Source of the DNA: Bryobacterales bacterium
GTDB taxonomy: Bacteria; Acidobacteriota; Terriglobia; Bryobacterales; Bryobacteraceae
Assembly: GCA_003157745.1 (NCBI GenBank)
Contig: PMKM01000024.1
Location: 27,504-70,634 of the forward strand
Direction: 5' to 3'
Length of the DNA: 43,131 bases
Each line of letters opens with the position of its first letter. Positions within the stretch are counted from its first letter, which is position 1. Positions 25,032 to 33,441 of the stretch are shown piece after piece. The notes beneath the pieces were generated by a model. That model ran no database searches, was not told where the DNA came from, and was given only the letters and a program-made list of their open reading frames with translations. The position numbers and the translations under genes are program-made.

Positions 25032-25060
25032 TTGACACGATTCCCCTAGTTGGCTACCCT
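25032..25060 (+). promoter_or_regulatory. padR promoter (TTGACA-N17-TACCCT)
   Basis: TTGACA at 25032-25037 is a perfect -35, and TACCCT at 25055-25060 lies 17 bases on. The -10 overlaps the CCCTAG palindrome at 25057-25072. Confidence 0.65.
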
Positions 25061-25072
25061 AGCACACTAGGG
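25057..25072. promoter_or_regulatory. Probable PadR operator, CCCTAG-N4-CTAGGG
   Basis: CCCTAGCACACTAGGG is a perfect 6-bp palindrome with a 4-base spacer, and another CCCCTAG lies 14 bases upstream at 25043-25049. It covers the -10 of padR, as expected for autorepression. PadR proteins commonly bind such short inverted repeats; binding here is inferred. Confidence 0.5.
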
Positions 25073-25098
25073 AAAGAGCAACGGCAGCGAATTTCATT

Positions 25099-25425
25099 AT
25101 GAAAGACTCGGATCGCCTTTTCGGCTCGCTCGAACTCCTGATTTTGAAGACGCTGGCGAGTGGACCCAACCACGGGTTCGGCATCACGCTGCATGTGGAA
25201 ACGGTGTCGAAGGGGCTGTTGCACATGGAGGAAGGTTCGCTCTACCCGGCGCTGCACAGGCTGGAGAAGGCGGGGCTGGCGCGCGGCGAGTGGCGGCAAA
25301 CGGAGAACGGGCGGCGGGCGCGCGTTTACACGCTGACGGCAAGCGGGCGAAAGCGCCTGGCGGAAAACGAGGCGAGCTGGTCGTCGGCTTCGCTTGGGAT
25401 CGAGCGAGTGCTGAGGTTCGTATGA
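25099..25425 (+). CDS. PadR family transcriptional regulator
   Basis: The 108-residue protein is a PadR-type winged helix. Features in order are FGSLELLILKTLASGPNHGF, the recognition region MEEGSLYPALHRLEKAGLA, the wing GRRARVYTLTASGRKRL, and a short C-terminal helix of the short (PadR-s2) type. In Acidobacteriota such regulators often precede ADOP permease genes, and here the stop overlaps the ATG of one as ATGA. Since that permease is wrecked, padR may now only control itself, or ctaA through the interlocked promoter. Confidence 0.93.
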   Translation: MKDSDRLFGSLELLILKTLASGPNHGFGITLHVETVSKGLLHMEEGSLYPALHRLEKAGLARGEWRQTENGRRARVYTLTASGRKRLAENEASWSSASLGIERVLRFV

Positions 25426-25961
25426 AGCGCTCGATCGAATGGTTGCGGCGGCTATTCCATCGCGACGCGGCGTGGCAGGAGGAAATCGAGAGCCACGTGG
25501 CGATGCGTGCCAGTTGGCACGAGCGACAGGGAATTGCGCCAGAGGCGGCCCGCACGCGAGCGGCGCGCGAATTCGGCAGCAGTTTGCGCGCGATGGAAGC
25601 GGTTCGCGCGGTGCATCGCGCGCCGTGGCTGGACGCGCTCAAGCAGGATGTGCGTCATGGGATGAGGGTGATCCGGCACTCGCCCGCCTTCAGTCTGGCC
25701 GCGGTGGCGACGCTGGGGGTGGGAATCGGCGCGTCGACGGCGGTGTTCAGCGTGGTGGATCTGCTGCTGTTTCGCAGCCTGCCGTACCCGCGCGCGGACC
25801 GGCTGGTATCGATTGGATTCAGCGGGCCGATCGACAGTGTGGAAGCGAACCGTCGCCACGCTGGGGATCGCGCCAGCGGCCGGGCGCGATTCTCACCTCG
25901 AAGACGACCGGCCCGGCGTATGGGCCAGGTGGATCCGGCCATTTCGCTGCGCGAAGAGTAA
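25422..25961 (+). pseudogene. Remnant of an ADOP-type ABC permease (both ends kept, middle lost)
   Basis: A typical acidobacterial duplicated orphan permease has about 800-900 residues; here only 179 codons remain. Residues 1 to about 140 are the normal N-terminus: WLRRLFHRDAAWQEEIESHV, LKQDVRHGMRVIRHSPAFS, and the first helix with STAVFSVVDLLLFRSLPYP. A piece from the middle of the family (VATLGIAPAAGRD, HLEDDRPG) follows in another frame at about 25847-25915. The original frame then ends with PARRMGQVDPAISLREE, which resembles the usual extreme C-terminus. So at least two internal deletions, totalling about 2 kb, seem to have collapsed the gene. The frame is open throughout, so a short protein with one or two membrane helices could still be made. 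Confidence 0.75.
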
Positions 25962-25996
25962 GCGGACCCGCGGTGGAGCGCCGGGTGCAATCACGA

Positions 25997-26002
25997 TACT
26001 CT
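25997..26002 (+). promoter_or_regulatory. -10-like TACTCT 7 bases before the transglutaminase-like gene
   Basis: TACTCT is followed by 7 bases and the ATG at 26010. There is no Shine-Dalgarno. The spacing matches the other possible leaderless starts in this window, though the hexamer is weaker. Confidence 0.25.
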
Positions 26003-26009
26003 AAGCGCA

Positions 26010-26624
26010 ATGCCCAGCGATTCGTTTGATGCCGCCGAACGCGCCGTTTTCCGCCGTCTCAACACGCCGGAGAAGATTCAACATTTCCTGGACCACGAGG
26101 TGGCCTATAACAAGGAGGCCGATGGTCCGACCTGCTACTCGCCGCGGCGCGTGCTGCGCGAACGCAAGGCGCACTGCATGGAGGGCGCGCTGTTCGGCGC
26201 GGCGGCGCTGCGGGAGATCGGCTACCCGGCGCTGCTGCTCGATCTCGAAGCGGTGCGGGACGACGATCACGTGCTGGCAATCTTCCGTCACGAGGGCTGC
26301 TGGGGCGCGATCGCGAAATCGAACTACTCCGGGCTGCGCTATCGCGAGCCGGTATACCGCGGGCTGCGCGAGCTGGCGATGTCGTACTTCGAACACTACT
26401 ACAATCTGCGGCGCGAGAAGACGCTGCGCAATTACTCGCGGCCGGTGAACCTGCGCCGGTTCGATTCGGTTCATTGGATGACGGCGGAGGAAGACCTGTG
26501 GGCGATCCCGGAGTACCTGACGACGATCCATCACACGCCGCTGGTGGGGCCGCGGGTGGCTCGCCGGCTGGGGCGCGTGGACGACCGGCTGTTTGCGGCG
26601 GGACTCGTCGGATTGGCGCGGTAG
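26010..26624 (+). CDS. Transglutaminase-like cysteine protein of unknown role
   Basis: The 204-residue soluble protein has a possible Cys-His pair in transglutaminase-like order. The Cys is in RKAHCMEGALFGAAALREIG near residue 56, and the His is in VRDDDHVLAIFR near 87. Conserved-looking stretches CWGAIAKSNYSGLRYREPVY and SYFEHYYNLRREKTLRNYS follow. The order and spacing suggest the papain/transglutaminase fold, but I cannot name substrate or pathway. No signal peptide is present. It starts 48 bases after the permease remnant and ends 72 bases before the methyltransferase gene, on the same strand. Confidence 0.7.
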   Translation: MPSDSFDAAERAVFRRLNTPEKIQHFLDHEVAYNKEADGPTCYSPRRVLRERKAHCMEGALFGAAALREIGYPALLLDLEAVRDDDHVLAIFRHEGCWGAIAKSNYSGLRYREPVYRGLRELAMSYFEHYYNLRREKTLRNYSRPVNLRRFDSVHWMTAEEDLWAIPEYLTTIHHTPLVGPRVARRLGRVDDRLFAAGLVGLAR

Positions 26625-26684
26625 TGGGCGGTCACATGCGCTGGCGGTATCTGATCCAGGGAACTAATTCACCATAAGAGACCG

Positions 26685-26690
26685 TATTAT
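26685..26690 (+). promoter_or_regulatory. -10 box TATTAT 6 bases before the methyltransferase ATG
   Basis: TATTAT is followed by TGTGAT and the ATG at 26697, in an AT-rich patch. No Shine-Dalgarno is present, so transcription would begin at or next to the start codon. Confidence 0.4.
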
Positions 26691-26696
26691 TGTGAT

Positions 26697-27464
26697 ATGA
26701 GCTTGGATCCGAAGATTGTAGAGTTGCTGAGCGATCCGGAGACGCATGACTCGCTGGAGTTAGGCGGCGACTGTTTGATAAACCCGAAGTCCGGCCGGCG
26801 CTACCCGATGCGCGATGGCATCCCGGTGTTCTTCGAAGAGGCTGCAGGGACGAACCGCAAGTATCAGACCATGTACGACCGTCTGGCGCCGGGTTACGAC
26901 TTCGCCGAGCGGCTTTACTACTGGATATCGCGCAAGCCGGACCGCCGCCTGGAGTTCATTCCCGAGCTGGAAATCCCGGCCGGCGCGCGGGTTCTGGAAG
27001 TGTCGGTGGGCACTGGCGCGAACATCCGTTTTCTGCCGGCGAATATCGAATTCTTCGGTCTCGATCTGTCCTGGAACATGCTGCGGCGTTGCCGCCAGAA
27101 CTTGCAGCGCTGGCGGCGCGACGCGCACCTGTTTCATGGCCAAGGCGAGCAACTGCCGTTTCGCGACGCGGTCTTCGATTGCGTTTACCACGTGGGCGGC
27201 ATCAACTTCTTCAACGACAAGGCGCGCGCCATTGCGGAAATGATCCGCGTCGCCAAGCCGGGAACGAAGATCATGATTGTGGATGAGACCGAGAAGGTGG
27301 TGAAGGAGCACTACCGCAAGAATCCGTTTACGCGGCGAGTCTACCAGTCAGAGGACCGGCCGGCCGTGGCACCGATAGAACTGGTGCCCGCCGAAATGCG
27401 GGAGATTGCGTCACGGCAGATCAACGCGGGGCGGGAGTATTGCCTGACGTTTCGCAAGCCGTGA
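26697..27464 (+). CDS. Class I SAM-dependent methyltransferase with Trm112-like N-terminus
   Basis: The 255-residue protein begins with a Trm112-like segment (IVELLSDPETHDSLEL, then SGRRYPMRDGIPVFFEE) that has lost the zinc-binding cysteines. The methyltransferase domain has motif I VLEVSVGTGANIRFLP near residue 100, an acidic residue after the second strand in FFGLDLSWNML, and a post-motif LPFRDAVFDCVYHVGG. The arrangement resembles UbiE/menaquinone-type and related small-molecule methyltransferases, but the substrate cannot be read. No Shine-Dalgarno precedes the ATG. Confidence 0.88.
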   Translation: MSLDPKIVELLSDPETHDSLELGGDCLINPKSGRRYPMRDGIPVFFEEAAGTNRKYQTMYDRLAPGYDFAERLYYWISRKPDRRLEFIPELEIPAGARVLEVSVGTGANIRFLPANIEFFGLDLSWNMLRRCRQNLQRWRRDAHLFHGQGEQLPFRDAVFDCVYHVGGINFFNDKARAIAEMIRVAKPGTKIMIVDETEKVVKEHYRKNPFTRRVYQSEDRPAVAPIELVPAEMREIASRQINAGREYCLTFRKP

Positions 27465-27996
27465 TCGAGCGCGGGGGGAATTGCGGTGGCAAGTCGCGGC
27501 TCGCGCAACCACCTTGGCTACCTCCCCCGAGATTTGCCAGGATGGCTGCGCTTGCCGCCTGATGGGTCTACCTTTTTGTAACGCGAGAGGCGCTCTGCGC
27601 GCCAGCGCGAATCGACCCGCGGGCGGCGTTTTCAACAGTTTTCTCGGGCAAGCGAATGATGCAGTTACGCGGCGCAGCTTGTGGCAAAGTTGTGCATAAA
27701 ACGCGGCGCGGGCAAATGGTTTTGGCGTGCCGGGCGTAGCGGTGCGCCTCCGTGCAGGGGCGATGGATCTGCCCTGGTGTTGATCATCACATTGGCTGGC
27801 GGCGGATTTCCGATCCTGGAGAGTCGCGCCAGCGCCGGTTCGCCACTGAATCCGGCCGCCGCGAGTGTGGCGAGCCTCACAAAACCGCGGCGGGCGAGCC
27901 GGCGTAAACTGTATCCTCTGGAAACCGGCCAGTCGAATGCCAAGTTTCCTCTCGCGTCGCGCCTCCTCATTTCGGAGTACGACCTCCCGCTCGGCT

Positions 27997-28013
27997 TATG
28001 ACATAATGTGATA
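27997..28013. promoter_or_regulatory. 17-bp AT-rich palindrome TATGACAT-A-ATGTGATA
   Basis: The two 8-base arms match at seven of eight positions around a central A. In a GC-rich region such a sequence stands out as a possible operator. It lies 355 bases before actA and also just before an isolated GAGGAGG on the minus strand. Confidence 0.35.
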
Positions 28014-28277
28014 CCTCCTCGACAAGTCAGGCGCGCCGCAGCGGAATTCGACGGGCCACGGCATCGAGAAGATACACACGATGAGTGGAGTGAGTTCGGT
28101 TGGCGGATCGGTGAGGCCGGGCGCCGCCGATACGGGCGGGTCGGAACTTTGACTGTTGAGGAAACCATCACCACAGGCGGGCTGGGGGGCAGTTATCGAG
28201 GATTTTTGCGGCGGCGCAATTCGTTTGGATCTTTGTAATAAGTCTTGCATCTGTTAAGGGGATTGGGGCCGATGCGA

Positions 28278-28329
28278 ATGTGGACAAGAGGGGCGGCGGG
28301 GGGTGCTGTCATCCCGATGTGGACTCAAG
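28278..28329 (+). repeat. Direct repeat ATGTGGAC(T)CAAG upstream of actA
   Basis: ATGTGGACAAG at 28278-28288 and ATGTGGACTCAAG at 28317-28329 start 39 bases apart, and each is preceded by a CGATG or CCCG run. They could be paired activator sites for the act-cox operon; support is only the repetition and position. Confidence 0.3.
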
Positions 28330-28367
28330 ATAGCGTCACAGTAGAAGCGGGGCAAAGGTAGCGCGGC

Positions 28368-29027
28368 ATGGCGCAGATCTTCCCTAAGAGCGCAAACGCG
28401 ATTGCGCGCATGTCGGTCTACGGAGCTATCTTTGTCCTGGCGTTTGTGGGCTGGGCGTTCGACGCTCTAAACCGGAGCTCTTACAACACGCGAGCCTTCA
28501 TGGCGCGCGAGCAGCCGATTCCGTTCAGCCACGCGCACCACGTGGGCGGGCTGGGCCTGGACTGCCGCTACTGTCACACGTCGGTCGAGAGTTCGAGTTT
28601 CGCCAATGTGCCGCCGACTAAGACGTGTATGAACTGCCACTCGCAGATATGGAGCACGAGCCCGATGCTGGAGCCGGTGCGCGCAAGTTACCGCACGGGC
28701 CAATCGATCCCCTGGACGCGCGTCCACGACCTGCCGGATTTCGTCTACTTCAATCACAGTATCCATGTGAGCAAGGGAGTGGGCTGCGAGAGTTGCCATG
28801 GGCGAGTGGATAAGATGCCGCTGACTTGGGCGGTATCGACACTGCAAATGGACTGGTGCCTGGACTGTCACCGCAATCCGGCGAAGATACTGCGGCCGCA
28901 GGAATACATCACCACCATGGGTTATCAGCCGCAGGGAGACCAGCAGGAACTCGGGCGCCGGCTGATGGCCGAGAATCACATACAAGATACGCGGGTGCTG
29001 ACGAGTTGTTCCACATGTCACCGATGA
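28368..29027 (+). CDS. actA: Alternative complex III pentaheme cytochrome c subunit ActA
   Basis: The 219-residue subunit has one N-terminal membrane helix (about residues 16-33) and five CXXCH heme c sites at C66, C87, C140, C164 and C214. ActA passes electrons from the quinol-oxidising core of alternative complex III to the periplasmic carrier. The start is supported by AAAGGTAG 6 bases before the ATG. The stop overlaps the actB ATG as ATGA. It is the first gene of the 12-gene respiratory operon. Confidence 0.93.
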   Translation: MAQIFPKSANAIARMSVYGAIFVLAFVGWAFDALNRSSYNTRAFMAREQPIPFSHAHHVGGLGLDCRYCHTSVESSSFANVPPTKTCMNCHSQIWSTSPMLEPVRASYRTGQSIPWTRVHDLPDFVYFNHSIHVSKGVGCESCHGRVDKMPLTWAVSTLQMDWCLDCHRNPAKILRPQEYITTMGYQPQGDQQELGRRLMAENHIQDTRVLTSCSTCHR

Positions 29028-32000
29028 GCGACCTACCGAAACACCTCGATCTGGCCGGCGCACGGGCGCGTCTGGAAGGGAAGCGCGGGCGGGAGTTCTG
29101 GCGCAACCTGGAAGACCTGGCCGCCACGCCCGAATTCGAAGACTTGTTGCAGCGCGAGTTTTTGCGGCAGGCGATTGGCTGGAGCGAGGACGAGAACAGT
29201 GTCGACGGGCGCCGCAACTTCCTGAAGATGATGGGCGCGTCACTGGCGCTGGCCGGGTTGACCGCGTGTACGCGCCAGCCCACGGAACACATCATGCCGT
29301 ACGTGCGGCAGCCGGAGGACCTGATCCCCGGGAGGCCGCTGTTCTACGCGACCGCGACCACACTGGGCGGGGTTGCGAACGGCGTTCTGGTCGAGAGTCA
29401 CGAAGGCCGGCCGACCAAAGTGGAAGGCAACCCGGAACACCCGGCCACGCTGGGCGCGCTCGATGCATTCGGCCAGGCATCGGTGTTGCAGTTATACGAT
29501 CCGGATCGCAGCCGCACCGTGCATGAAGGCGACGAGATACGCTCCTGGGCGGACTTCCTGGGCATGCTGCGCGGACTCTTGGCACAGCAGCACGCGAGCG
29601 GCGGGGCGGGAATTCGCATTCTCACCGAGACCGTGACTTCGCCGTCAATGGCGGATCAATTCGCGGCCGTTAGAAGACTCTTCCCTGCCTCTAAGTGGCA
29701 CCAATGGGAACCGGCCGGACCGCACAGCGCGCGCACTGGCGCCGTGCTGGCGTTCGGGCAACCGCTGCACACCTATTACAACGTGGCGAAGGCGAACGTG
29801 ATCGTCGCTCTCGATTCGGACTTCCTGGCATCGGGCGAAGCCAGCCTGCGCTACGCGCGGCAGTTCGCGGCGCGGCGCCGCGTGGAGAACGGCAATAAGA
29901 CCATGAACCGGCTCTACGCGGTCGAGCCGATGCCAACGCCTACGGGGAGCAAGGCGGACCACCGGCTGCCGCTGCGCGCAGGCGAAGTGGAGGAGTTCGC
30001 ATGGTTGTTGGCGGCCGGTCTGGGTGTTACTCAAGGCCCTAAGTTTGGCGCGAACAGTGACGTCAATAAGTGGATGGGCGGGCTGGTCAAGGACCTGATG
30101 CTCAATCAGGGCGCCAGCCTGGTGATCGCGGGCGAATTCCAACCGCCCATCGTTCACGCACTGGCCCATGCTATGAATGCGATACTCGGCAACGTGGGCA
30201 AGACTGTCTTCTACACGGAGCCGATTGAAGCTAGCCCCGTCGACCAGGTGGCTTCGCTCGAGGATCTGGTCAGCGATCTTGATTCGGGCACGGTAGATCT
30301 GCTACTGATTCTGGGTGGGAACCCGGTGTTCAATGCGCCGGTCGAACTGGGCCTAGCCGACCGGTTGCAGAAGGCCCGCGTGCGAGCACACTTGAGTCTG
30401 TACGAAGACGAGACTTCAGAAGTCTGTCAGTGGCGCTTGCCGGAGACTCACTACCTGGAAAGCTGGGGCGACGCTCGCGCGTTCGATGGCACGGTTACCA
30501 TTCAACAGCCCCTTATACAGCCGCTCTACGATGGGCGTTCGGCGTACCAGTTGTTGCAGATGTTCCTCGATGCGCCGGAGTTGGGTGGGCATGAAATCGT
30601 CAAGAACCACTGGGCGTCCCAGCATGCGGGTGCCGCTTTCGAATCGTGGTGGCGGCGTGCGGTGCACGATGGCGTGGTCGCCGACTCTGAGCTGCCTACT
30701 AAGACGCCAGCCATTATGAGCGCCTCGTTGGCTGCGCCGGGGCATCAGTTTCGGCCGGAAGATAAGATGGAACTCGTCTTTCGTCCCGACCCGGCGATTT
30801 ACGATGGGCGCTTCGCCAATCTGGGCTGGTTACAGGAGCTACCGAAGCCGATTACGAAGATCACGTGGGATAACGCAGCCATCATGAGTCCGGCAACCGC
30901 GAAGCGGCTGGGTGTCTTCACGAACACGCTGGCTCCGGGGTTCGACGGCGTACCAATGGTGGAGCTTACTTACCAGGGCCGCACCTTGCGCGCGCCGGCG
31001 TTCGCGCAGCCGGGCCACGCGGACAATTCGGTCACCGTACATCTGGGGTACGGCCGCACCAAGGCGGGCCGCGCCGGCACGGGCGCGGGTTTCAATCCCT
31101 ATGGATTGCGCATGGCTAAGTCGTTGTGGCACGATACGGGACTCACGGCTAAGAAGACCGCGGGAAGTTACCTGCTGGCGACCACGCAGAACGAGCACGC
31201 GCTCGATCCGAAGCGGCACATCGTGCGGGCGGGCGATCTCGACGAGTATTTGAGGAACCCGGCGTCGGTGCACGAAGGCGCCGGAGATCCGCCCGCCTCA
31301 CTCACGATTTATCCCGGTTGGAGTTATCCGGGCTACGCGTGGGGCATGGCGATCGACCTGAATGCCTGCACCGGATGCAGCGCCTGCGTGGTGGCATGTC
31401 AGGCGGAGAATAACATCGCGGTGGTGGGCAAGGACCAAGTGCGCCGCGGGCGCGCCATGCACTGGCTCCGCGTTGACTCCTATTACAGCGGACCGGAGAA
31501 CTCGCCCGAGGTGTACAACCAGCCGGTACCCTGCCAGCAGTGCGAGAATGCCCCGTGCGAACTGGTCTGTCCCGTACAAGCCACTTCACACAGCGCCGAA
31601 GGTCTGAACGACATGGTGTACAACCGTTGCGTGGGGACCCGGTATTGTTCGAACAACTGCCCGTACAAGGTGCGGCGATTCAACTTCTACTCCTTTTCGG
31701 ATTTCGAGACTCCCAGCCTGAAGCTACTGCGCAACCCGGACGTGACAGTACGGAGCCGCGGAGTCATGGAGAAATGCACTTATTGTGTGCAGCGCATTAA
31801 CTCGGCCAAGATCGATGCCGAGAAGCAAGATCGCAGGGTGAAGGACGGCGAGATACAAACCGCCTGCCAGGCTACGTGCCCGGCCGAGGCGATTATCTTT
31901 GGCGACATCAACGACCCGAAGAGCCGCGTTTCGAAGATGAAAGCAGAGCAGCGGAATTACGGCATGTTAGCCGACTTGAACACGCGGCCGCGCACCACGT

Positions 32001-32044
32001 ATCTGGCGGCCTTGCGTAACCCTAACCCGGAGATTGAGGACTAG
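29024..32044 (+). CDS. actB: Alternative complex III iron-sulfur subunit ActB
   Basis: The protein has 1006 residues. Near residue 67 it has a twin-arginine signal-like RRNFLKMMGASLALAG, in the position typical of ActB. A molybdopterin-oxidoreductase-like domain follows; in ActB it is not expected to bind the cofactor. The C-terminal third is a ferredoxin-like domain with four cysteine groups: CTGCSACVVAC, CQQCENAPCELVC, CVGTRYCSNNC and CTYCVQR with CQATC. These should hold three or four Fe-S clusters. I chose ATG 29024 because it overlaps the actA stop as ATGA; ATG 29015 would add three residues. Confidence 0.93.
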   Translation: MSDLPKHLDLAGARARLEGKRGREFWRNLEDLAATPEFEDLLQREFLRQAIGWSEDENSVDGRRNFLKMMGASLALAGLTACTRQPTEHIMPYVRQPEDLIPGRPLFYATATTLGGVANGVLVESHEGRPTKVEGNPEHPATLGALDAFGQASVLQLYDPDRSRTVHEGDEIRSWADFLGMLRGLLAQQHASGGAGIRILTETVTSPSMADQFAAVRRLFPASKWHQWEPAGPHSARTGAVLAFGQPLHTYYNVAKANVIVALDSDFLASGEASLRYARQFAARRRVENGNKTMNRLYAVEPMPTPTGSKADHRLPLRAGEVEEFAWLLAAGLGVTQGPKFGANSDVNKWMGGLVKDLMLNQGASLVIAGEFQPPIVHALAHAMNAILGNVGKTVFYTEPIEASPVDQVASLEDLVSDLDSGTVDLLLILGGNPVFNAPVELGLADRLQKARVRAHLSLYEDETSEVCQWRLPETHYLESWGDARAFDGTVTIQQPLIQPLYDGRSAYQLLQMFLDAPELGGHEIVKNHWASQHAGAAFESWWRRAVHDGVVADSELPTKTPAIMSASLAAPGHQFRPEDKMELVFRPDPAIYDGRFANLGWLQELPKPITKITWDNAAIMSPATAKRLGVFTNTLAPGFDGVPMVELTYQGRTLRAPAFAQPGHADNSVTVHLGYGRTKAGRAGTGAGFNPYGLRMAKSLWHDTGLTAKKTAGSYLLATTQNEHALDPKRHIVRAGDLDEYLRNPASVHEGAGDPPASLTIYPGWSYPGYAWGMAIDLNACTGCSACVVACQAENNIAVVGKDQVRRGRAMHWLRVDSYYSGPENSPEVYNQPVPCQQCENAPCELVCPVQATSHSAEGLNDMVYNRCVGTRYCSNNCPYKVRRFNFYSFSDFETPSLKLLRNPDVTVRSRGVMEKCTYCVQRINSAKIDAEKQDRRVKDGEIQTACQATCPAEAIIFGDINDPKSRVSKMKAEQRNYGMLADLNTRPRTTYLAALRNPNPEIED

Positions 32045-32052
32045 GCATCGCG

Positions 32053-33441
32053 ATGGCAGACGACCGGCAAATCGTAGTCGAACGGCCCGCACCGGGTGAG
32101 ATCATCGCTCCCGGTTATACGTTTAGCACCATCACCGACCAGATATCGAGTGTTGTGTTAACGCGCAAGACGCCGCTATTCTGGTTCGTTGCCTTTGGTG
32201 TGGGTGGCTCGCTCCTGATGCTGTTTCTGCTGGCGGTGACAGTTCTGTTAGTCAAGGGCACAGGCATATGGGGCATACGCACGCCGGTGATGTGGGGCTT
32301 CGCCATCACTAACTTTGTGTGGTGGATTGGAATCGGCCACGCAGGCACGCTGATTTCGGCTATTCTGCTTCTCCTCAACCAGCGCTGGCGTAACTCGATC
32401 AACCGGTTCGCCGAGGCCATGACACTGTTTGCGGTAGCCTGCGCGGGCATGTTTCCCCTGCTGCATATGGGGCGTCCATGGCTCTTCTATTGGATGATGC
32501 CGTATCCCAACACAATGGGCATCGAGCCGCAGTTCCGCAGCCCACTGGTGTGGGATGTGTTCGCGGTTTCGACTTATGCGACGGTGTCTTTGTTGTTCTG
32601 GTTTGTGGGTCTGATGCCGGATCTGGGCACGCTACGCGACCGCACAAAGAACCCCATCGGCCGAGCGATCTACGGAGTTCTAGCAATGGGATGGCGTGGC
32701 TCGGCGCGCCATTGGAGCGTATACGAAACCGCATCTCTGTTGTTGGCGGGTCTGGCGACGCCGCTGGTGCTATCGGTACACACGGTAGTGAGCTTCGACT
32801 TCACCATCGCCATCGTTCCCGGCTGGCACAGCACGTTCTTTCCGCCTTACTTCGTGGCCGGAGCGATCTATTCCGGTTTCGCGATGGTGCTGGCGCTGGC
32901 GATTCCACTTCGCTCGCTGTACGGTTTGCAGGGCCTCATCACCGATAAGCACCTGGATAACTGCGGCAAGATTATGTTAGCCACCGGCTGGATTGTGGCT
33001 TACGCATATATGTTGGAAGTGTTCGGCGCCTGGTATGGGGGCGACACTTACGAGCAGGCGGCCTTTTGGCACCGCATGACCGGACGGTACGCGGTTCAGT
33101 ACTGGTCACTCGTTGGGTGCAACATTGTGTTGCCACAGTTTCTCTGGTTCGAGCGGGTGCGCAGCAGTCCGCCGTTGCTCTTCATCGCATCCATTGTGGT
33201 GCTGGTGGGCATGTGGTTGGAGCGGTTCATGATTATCGTGAGCAGCCTTGCGCAGGACTTTCTGCCGTCGTCGTGGGGGATCTTCCAGGCGACGCGCTGG
33301 GATTGGGCCACTTACCTGGGCACGATTGGACTGTTCCTGTTCCTATTCTTCCTGTTTGTGCGAGCGTTGCCGATGATCTCCATCTTCGAAGTGAGGACGC
33401 TGCTGCCGCAGGCCAAAGTAAGCAAGGAGGCGAAGAGTTGA
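32053..33441 (+). CDS. actC: Alternative complex III quinol-binding membrane subunit ActC (NrfD/PsrC type)
   Basis: The 462-residue protein has about ten hydrophobic helices of the NrfD/PsrC family. Landmarks are FAITNFVWWIGIGHAGTLIS, PLLHMGRPWLFYWMMPYPNT and SLAQDFLPSSWGIF. ActC is one of the two quinol-site candidates of the complex. It starts 8 bases after actB. Its last codons carry the Shine-Dalgarno AAGGAGG of actD, and its stop overlaps the actD start codon. Confidence 0.93.
   Translation: MADDRQIVVERPAPGEIIAPGYTFSTITDQISSVVLTRKTPLFWFVAFGVGGSLLMLFLLAVTVLLVKGTGIWGIRTPVMWGFAITNFVWWIGIGHAGTLISAILLLLNQRWRNSINRFAEAMTLFAVACAGMFPLLHMGRPWLFYWMMPYPNTMGIEPQFRSPLVWDVFAVSTYATVSLLFWFVGLMPDLGTLRDRTKNPIGRAIYGVLAMGWRGSARHWSVYETASLLLAGLATPLVLSVHTVVSFDFTIAIVPGWHSTFFPPYFVAGAIYSGFAMVLALAIPLRSLYGLQGLITDKHLDNCGKIMLATGWIVAYAYMLEVFGAWYGGDTYEQAAFWHRMTGRYAVQYWSLVGCNIVLPQFLWFERVRSSPPLLFIASIVVLVGMWLERFMIIVSSLAQDFLPSSWGIFQATRWDWATYLGTIGLFLFLFFLFVRALPMISIFEVRTLLPQAKVSKEAKS
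33424..33430 (+). promoter_or_regulatory. Ribosome site AAGGAGG fixing the actD TTG start
   Basis: AAGGAGG ends 7 bases before TTG 33438. The actD frame is open for over 120 codons further upstream, but that stretch is antigenic to the actC frame and unrelated to ActD, so this site decides the start. Confidence 0.8.

Larger units (their letters stand above)
27465..28367. other. 900-bp region without a convincing gene, upstream of the act operon
   Basis: Open frames here are short and atypical. The longest, on the minus strand from 28174 to 27665, includes a twin-arginine-like run (SLRRLARRGFVRLATLAAAG) but no recognisable domain. Features seen are a GGTGG/CCACC stem behind the methyltransferase gene (about 27484-27513), a fragment GTCGCGGCTCG of the dispersed repeat near 27489, an AT-rich palindrome at 27997-28013, and two ATGTGGAC boxes at 28278 and 28317. 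The promoter of the respiratory operon should be in the last 200 bases, but I cannot assign its hexamers. Confidence 0.5.

Noticed and set aside
27665-28174. Minus-strand frame with a twin-arginine-like run
   Set aside because: No domain follows the signal-like part, and the composition resembles non-coding sequence. It is kept only as an observation.
29024-32044. ActB as a catalytic molybdopterin oxidoreductase
   Set aside because: Position between actA and actC and the fused ferredoxin domain identify it as ActB, in which the related domain does not carry the cofactor.
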